The position numbers and the translations under genes are program-made. From the NCBI RefSeq assembly GCF_014395975.1, contig NZ_CP060714.1, positions 4,871,001-4,935,000 on the forward strand: 64,000 nt of DNA, written 5' to 3'. This DNA is from Diaphorobacter ruginosibacter. Its GTDB lineage: Bacteria > Pseudomonadota > Gammaproteobacteria > Burkholderiales > Burkholderiaceae_C. Every line of letters begins with the position of its first letter. The stretch's first letter is position 1. The notes under the pieces are model-generated. The model saw only the letters and a program-made list of their open reading frames with translations. It had not been told where the DNA came from and searched no databases. Below are positions 59,845 through 64,000 of this stretch, piece after piece.

Positions 59845-61140
59845 ATGGTTCCCCATCTCATTACCGCCCTGACCGGGCCAATCAACGAACTGGAACAACG
59901 CATTCTGGATTCGATGCCGGCGATCGAGCGCTGGTTCCGCCTGGAATGGATGGAGCACACGCCGCCCTTCTATTCCTCCGTGGACATCCGGAATGCCGGT
60001 TTCAAGCTTGCACCGGTCGACACCAACCTGTATCCGGGCGGCTGGAACAACCTGACGGACCAGATGCTGCCGCTGGCGGTGCAGGCGGCCATGGCCGCGA
60101 TCGAGAAGATCTGCCCCGAGGCGCGCAACCTGCTGATCATTCCCGAGAATCATTCGCGCAACACCTTCTATCTGGCCAACGTGATGCAGCTGCAGCGCAT
60201 CTTCAACATGGCCGGACTGAATGTGCGCGTGGGCTCGATCAGCCCGGAGATCAAGAAGGCGACGACGGTGACGCTGCCTCACGGCGAGTCCATCACGCTC
60301 GAGCCGGTGATCCGCACCAAGCGCCGATTGGGATTGAAGAACTTCGACCCCTGCACCATCCTGCTGAACAACGACCTCTCCGCGGGCCCGCCGGGCATCC
60401 TGGAGGAGCTCTATGAGCAGTACCTGCTGCCGCCCCTGCATGCGGGCTGGAGCGTGCGCCGCAAGAGCCGCCACTTCCAGAGCTATGAAGAGGTCTCCAA
60501 GCGATTCGGCAAGATGCTGGGCATCGACCCGTGGCTGATCAATCCGTTGTTCACCAAGGTGGAAGGCGTCGATTTCAACGAAGGCATCGGCCTCGATGCG
60601 TTGCAGACCGCCGTGGACGCCACGCTCACCAAGGTGCGCCGCAAGTACAAGGAATATGGCATCAACGAGAAGCCGTGGGTGGTGGTGAAGGCCGACAACG
60701 GCACCTATGGCATGGGCATCATGACGGTGCGCGATGCCAAGGAGCTCGAGGACCTGAACCGCAAGACGCGCAACAAGATGGCCGTCATCAAGGATGGCCA
60801 GGTCGTGCACGACGTGATCGTCCAGGAAGGCGTGCTCACCCGCGAGCGCGTGCACGAAGCCGTGGCCGAACCGGTGGTCTACATGATGGATCGCTATGTG
60901 GTCGGCGGCTTCTACCGCATGCATGCCGAGCGTGGAACGGACGAGAACCTGAACGCGCCGGGCGCAAGCTTCGTGCCGCTGGCGTTCGAGCACAGCACGC
61001 ACCTGCCGCAGCCGGGTGCGCGTCCCGGAGCCAGCGCTCCCAACCGGTTCTACATGTACGGCGTGATCGCACGCCTGGCCATGCTGGCATCCAGCTATGA
61101 ACTCGAGGCGACCGACCCGAATGCCGAGGTCTACGACTGA
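59845..61140 (+). CDS. gshA: Glutamate-cysteine ligase (proteobacterial type)
   Basis: 431 residues from ATG 59845, with GAGG upstream. It makes gamma-glutamylcysteine, the first step to glutathione. This is the short GshA type of betaproteobacteria (RWFRLEWMEHTPPFYSSVD, LLIIPENHSRNTFY, VVVKADNGTYGMGIM), unrelated in sequence to the E. coli enzyme. Glutathione also gates potassium efflux systems, which may explain the place between trk and kup. gshB is not adjacent. Confidence 0.93.
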   Translation: MVPHLITALTGPINELEQRILDSMPAIERWFRLEWMEHTPPFYSSVDIRNAGFKLAPVDTNLYPGGWNNLTDQMLPLAVQAAMAAIEKICPEARNLLIIPENHSRNTFYLANVMQLQRIFNMAGLNVRVGSISPEIKKATTVTLPHGESITLEPVIRTKRRLGLKNFDPCTILLNNDLSAGPPGILEELYEQYLLPPLHAGWSVRRKSRHFQSYEEVSKRFGKMLGIDPWLINPLFTKVEGVDFNEGIGLDALQTAVDATLTKVRRKYKEYGINEKPWVVVKADNGTYGMGIMTVRDAKELEDLNRKTRNKMAVIKDGQVVHDVIVQEGVLTRERVHEAVAEPVVYMMDRYVVGGFYRMHAERGTDENLNAPGASFVPLAFEHSTHLPQPGARPGASAPNRFYMYGVIARLAMLASSYELEATDPNAEVYD

Positions 61141-61247
61141 TATCGCTGGAAATCGTGTGAAGCGTGGATGAATGTCAAGTGGGCTGTGCGGTGGACCCCC
61201 GACATTCATTCATTGCTTGCGTCCAATCAAGGGCAGAGCAAAATAGC

Positions 61248-61291
61248 GACCATTGACCTACTTTTGATCGGCTTTTGACCCGCTTTTGAGG
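61248..61291. promoter_or_regulatory. 11-bp direct repeats upstream of kup
   Basis: Units TACTTTTGATC (61259), GGCTTTTGACC (61270) and CGCTTTTGAGG (61281) stand in exact 11-bp register; a weaker fourth, GACCATTGACC, starts at 61248. The array ends 37 bp before the kup start. The unit nearly equals GGCTTTCGAC before the two-component system at 52.9 kb. Confidence 0.6.
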
Positions 61292-61328
61292 CGCTCGCGC
61301 CAACACTACGGCAAACAGCCAGATTCCC

Positions 61329-63206
61329 GTGCAAAACGCCAAATCCTCCCTCACATCGCTCACACTGGGCGCGATCGGTGTCGTCTATGGTGACATCGGC
61401 ACCAGTGTCCTGTACACGTTGAAGGAGGTCTTCGGCTCGGGATACGTGCCGTTCACCCATGACAACGTCTACGGCATCCTGTCCATCCTGTTCTGGACGC
61501 TGACGCTGATCGTCTCGCTCAAGTACGTGGTGCTGGTGCTGCGTGCCGACAACAACGGCGAAGGCGGCCTGATCGCCATGCTGGCGCTGGCGTCGCAGGC
61601 GGTGAAGGACAAGCCACGACTGCGGTCGGTGCTGATGATGATCGGCATCTTCGGCACCTGCCTGTTCTATGGCGACGGGGTCATCACGCCGGCAATCTCC
61701 GTGCTGTCGGCGGTCGAGGGTCTGGAGATCGTCTCGCCGCACTTCACGAAGGGCGTCGTGCCGCTCACGCTGGTGGTGCTGATCCTGCTGTTCTGGTTCC
61801 AGAAGCACGGCACCGGCGGCATCGGCAAGTTCTTCGGGCCGATCATGCTGATCTGGTTCGCAAGCATCGCGGTCCTGGGCATTTGGAACATTTCACAGCA
61901 CCCGACGGTGCTGCGCGGCCTGAGCCCGCACTATGCGCTGAGCTTCATCGCCAGCAACCCGGGCGTGAGCTTCGTGATTCTCGGGGCCGTGGTGCTCTGC
62001 GTGACCGGGGCCGAGGCGCTCTATGCCGACATGGGCCACTTCGGCCGCAAGCCGATTCGCCTGGCCTGGTTCAGCATCGCCATGCCGGCACTCACGCTGT
62101 GCTACTTCGGACAGGGCGCATTGATACTCGAGAATCCCGACGCGATCAAGAACCCGTTCTTCATGCTGGCCCCCAGCTGGGCCGTGCTGCCGCTGGTGGT
62201 GCTGGCCACCATGGCGACGGTGATCGCATCGCAGGCGCTGATCACGGGCGCGTTCAGCGTGACCAAGCAGGTCATCCAGCTCGGCTACCTGCCGCGCCTG
62301 CAGATCGAGCACACCAGCGTGCGCGACATGGGCCAGATCTACATACCGTTCGTCAACTGGAGCCTGTGCGTGGCGATCGCGCTGGCCGTGATGATGTTCC
62401 GCTCGAGCGGCAACCTGGCGGCCGCCTACGGCATCGCGGTGACTCTGGACATGACGATCACGACCGTGCTCACCTTCTTCGTGCTGCGCTTCGGCTGGAA
62501 GTACCCGCTGTGGATGGCGCTCGCTCCCACGCTGTTCTTCTTCTGCATCGACGTGACGTTCTTCGCCTCCAACCTGCTCAAGCTGTTCGAGGGCGGCTGG
62601 TTCCCGCTGACGATCGGCTTTGCGGTGTTCACGGTGATGATGACCTGGAAGCGTGGCCGGGATCTCGTCTACGACAAGCTGCATGCGGACGGTATCGACC
62701 TGCGCGACTTCCTGCAGATGGTGCTGCTGCAGCAGCCGCCGATCACGCGTGTCGCGGGCACGGCCGTGTTCCTCACGTCCGATTCCAAGGTGACGCCCAC
62801 GGCGCTGCTGCACAACCTCAAGCACAACAAGGTGCTGCACGAGCAGAACATCTTCGTGACCATCGTGAACCACGAGGTGCCCTGGATCGGACTGGACAAG
62901 CGCGTGCAGATCGAATCGCTGGGCAGCGACTGCTGGAGCGTGAAGATCAACTACGGCTTCAAGAACGACCCCGACGTGCCGGCGGCGCTGCAGCAACTGC
63001 GTGGCCGCGGCTGCGAGGTGGAAAGCATGAGCACCAGCTATTTCCTGTCGCGCGACGTGTTCGTGCCGGGGGACAAGAACATCGGCATGGCGCTCTGGCG
63101 CCAGAAACTGTTTGGGCAGATGCACCACAACGCCGCAGGTGTGGCGGACTTCCTGCTGCTGCCCAGCAACAGCCTGGTGGAGCTGGGATCGAAGGTGGAA
63201 GTCTGA
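61329..63206 (+). CDS. kup: Potassium transporter Kup
   Basis: 625 residues from a GTG at 61329. Twelve membrane helices and a C-terminal cytoplasmic tail. Signature segments: LTLGAIGVVYGDIGTSVLY, FYGDGVITPAISVLSAVEG, VVLCVTGAEALYADMGHFG. It takes up K+ with H+. It is a second K+ system beside Trk, 1.6 kb apart. Confidence 0.96.
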   Translation: MQNAKSSLTSLTLGAIGVVYGDIGTSVLYTLKEVFGSGYVPFTHDNVYGILSILFWTLTLIVSLKYVVLVLRADNNGEGGLIAMLALASQAVKDKPRLRSVLMMIGIFGTCLFYGDGVITPAISVLSAVEGLEIVSPHFTKGVVPLTLVVLILLFWFQKHGTGGIGKFFGPIMLIWFASIAVLGIWNISQHPTVLRGLSPHYALSFIASNPGVSFVILGAVVLCVTGAEALYADMGHFGRKPIRLAWFSIAMPALTLCYFGQGALILENPDAIKNPFFMLAPSWAVLPLVVLATMATVIASQALITGAFSVTKQVIQLGYLPRLQIEHTSVRDMGQIYIPFVNWSLCVAIALAVMMFRSSGNLAAAYGIAVTLDMTITTVLTFFVLRFGWKYPLWMALAPTLFFFCIDVTFFASNLLKLFEGGWFPLTIGFAVFTVMMTWKRGRDLVYDKLHADGIDLRDFLQMVLLQQPPITRVAGTAVFLTSDSKVTPTALLHNLKHNKVLHEQNIFVTIVNHEVPWIGLDKRVQIESLGSDCWSVKINYGFKNDPDVPAALQQLRGRGCEVESMSTSYFLSRDVFVPGDKNIGMALWRQKLFGQMHHNAAGVADFLLLPSNSLVELGSKVEV

Positions 63207-63215
63207 AGGCTTCCG

Positions 63216-63232
63216 GGCGGGCCTTGCCCGCC
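63216..63232 (+). terminator. Weak hairpin after kup
   Basis: GGCGGGC/GCCCGCC stem with a 3-nt loop, 9 bp past the stop; TTTTT appears only about 15 bp later, so termination is possible but not certain. Confidence 0.45.
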
Positions 63233-63338
63233 GGTGTGATCCCGTCATTTTTCCTGCGTCGCGCATCATCCTCTCCGGCGGGCTTTCTTCCGGACTCCGG
63301 GAAGGCGCGGCGCCGCAGTTGGTGAAAGACTCTCGACG

Positions 63339-64000
63339 ATGCAATTTTTCAAGGATCTGACCCTCTCGGCCTTCGTTGCCGGATTCGTCTCGGTACTGGT
63401 GGGGCTGACAAGCTCGGTTGCCATCGTGTTCCAGGCGGCGCAGGCCTTCGGGGCGTCGCCGGCGGAGATCGCCTCGTGGATGTGGGCGGTGGGCATCGGC
63501 ATGGGGCTGTGCACGCTCGTTCCCTCGCTGATCCTGAAGCAGCCGGTCATGGTGGCCTGGTCCACGCCAGGTGCGGCCGTGCTGGCCACGGCGGGCGCGA
63601 CGGGGGCCTTCACCATGGGCGATGCGGTCGGCGCATTCATGGTGAGCGCGGCGCTCATCTTCCTGGCGGGCGTGACGGGATGGTTCGAGCGCGTGATGAG
63701 CAAGATTCCGCAGGAGATCGCCGCGGCACTGCTGGCGGGCGTGCTAGCCAAGTTCGGCATGCAGGCGTTCAATGCGGCCGAGACCGCCCCGGTGCTGATC
63801 GTTGCCATGCTACTGACCTATCTGCTCGCGCGGCGCATCCTGCCGCGCTACGCAGTGATGCTTACCCTGCTGGTCGGTGTCCTGTGCGCGGCGGCGCAGG
63901 GCAAGATGGACTGGTCTGCCATCCACTGGGATCTCGCCATGCCGGTATTCACCATGCCCACCTTCTCGGTGGCAGCGGTCATGAGCCTGGCGCTTCCCTT
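63339..64000 (+). CDS. benE: BenE family benzoate transporter, 3' end outside window
   Basis: The first 220 residues are present. Multiple membrane helices with the BenE start FVAGFVSVLVGLTSSVAIVF, then SLILKQPVMVAWSTPGAAVL, which is the conserved P-V-x-x-A-W-S-T-P-G motif, and IPQEIAAALLAGVL. The family is a proton symporter for benzoate, but many members have no tested substrate. No benzoate catabolic gene is visible before the edge. Confidence 0.9.
   Translation, partial: MQFFKDLTLSAFVAGFVSVLVGLTSSVAIVFQAAQAFGASPAEIASWMWAVGIGMGLCTLVPSLILKQPVMVAWSTPGAAVLATAGATGAFTMGDAVGAFMVSAALIFLAGVTGWFERVMSKIPQEIAAALLAGVLAKFGMQAFNAAETAPVLIVAMLLTYLLARRILPRYAVMLTLLVGVLCAAAQGKMDWSAIHWDLAMPVFTMPTFSVAAVMSLALP

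Noticed and set aside
1..64000. tRNA genes, rRNA, CRISPR arrays, phage or insertion sequences
   Set aside because: I looked for cloverleaf-type GGTTCRANNCC arms with matching acceptor stems, regularly spaced repeats, transposases and integrases, and found none I could support.

Overview
The window is one stretch of GC-rich (roughly 65%) chromosome from a betaproteobacterium, most likely a Comamonadaceae member such as Comamonas or a close relative. I infer this from gene content and order (hpf-ptsN-hprK; fur divergent from bamE-dapB; leuS-lptE-holA; tsaB-rimI followed by a small DNA-related gene), not from a database search. Nearly all of it is densely packed core genome. I see no rRNA, tRNA, CRISPR array, prophage, plasmid origin or insertion sequence.

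Layout. 1-3.4 kb: a cut-off class I amidotransferase, an S30AE/HPF-like protein, a DUF924 protein and two envelope lipoproteins. 3.4-19.7 kb: central carbon metabolism (gap and tkt on minus; pyk and fba on plus), interleaved with a MurU-like nucleotidyltransferase, a TSUP permease, pepP, the RNA-repair pair rtcB-prfH, a PAP2 phosphatase, fadD and an MTA/SAH nucleosidase. 19.7-24.7 kb: corA, then tsaB-rimI-(psi-like gene), and dacB. 24.8-27.9 kb: a GDSL lipoprotein esterase with an OmpW porin, and a catalytically degenerate GDSL lipoprotein. 27.9-33.8 kb: sua5/tsaC, purK, purE, cnoX, a META-domain lipoprotein and purC. 34.1-39.6 kb: hpf, ptsN, hprK, fur, bamE, dapB, exbB, exbD. 39.7-48.5 kb: two membrane proteins (DUF2157, and a DUF4401-GDYXXLXY fusion), a YbdG-type MscS channel, leuS-lptE-holA. 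48.5-55.1 kb: a cupin, a phosphonate/phosphite-type ABC transporter (phnD-phnC-phnE-phnE) and a divergent two-component system. 55.1-64 kb: proA, the Trk and Kup potassium systems, gshA and the start of benE.

The most interesting signals are regulatory or lie in misread genes. (1) rtcB-prfH, an RNA ligase plus peptide-release-factor pair known to rescue and repair damaged ribosomes, is preceded by a long leader with a recognisable promoter, a 23-codon reading frame and a train of about eight hairpins. (2) The gene after rimI, which would normally be labelled a uracil-DNA glycosylase, carries the N-terminal DnaX-binding signature of DNA polymerase III psi and lacks glycosylase catalytic residues; I think it is the betaproteobacterial HolD. 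(3) The same 5-2-5 palindrome (GAACG-N2-CGTTC type) stands before fadD and before the GDSL esterase-OmpW pair, suggesting one lipid-scavenging regulon. (4) Arrays of 11-bp direct repeats with nearly the same unit (GGCTTTYGA) stand before the two-component system/phn locus and before kup, suggesting that one OmpR-type regulator controls both. (5) One GDSL protein has lost serine, asparagine and histidine of the catalytic set. (6) A META-domain lipoprotein gene looks frameshifted in a G run and now reads antisense into purC.

Functionally the region combines glycolysis/Calvin-type sugar phosphate steps, purine synthesis (purEK, purC), ribosome maintenance (two S30AE proteins, RtcB-PrfH, t6A enzymes TsaB and Sua5), the nitrogen-PTS/HPr-kinase regulatory branch, and ion homeostasis (CorA, Trk, Kup, MscS).
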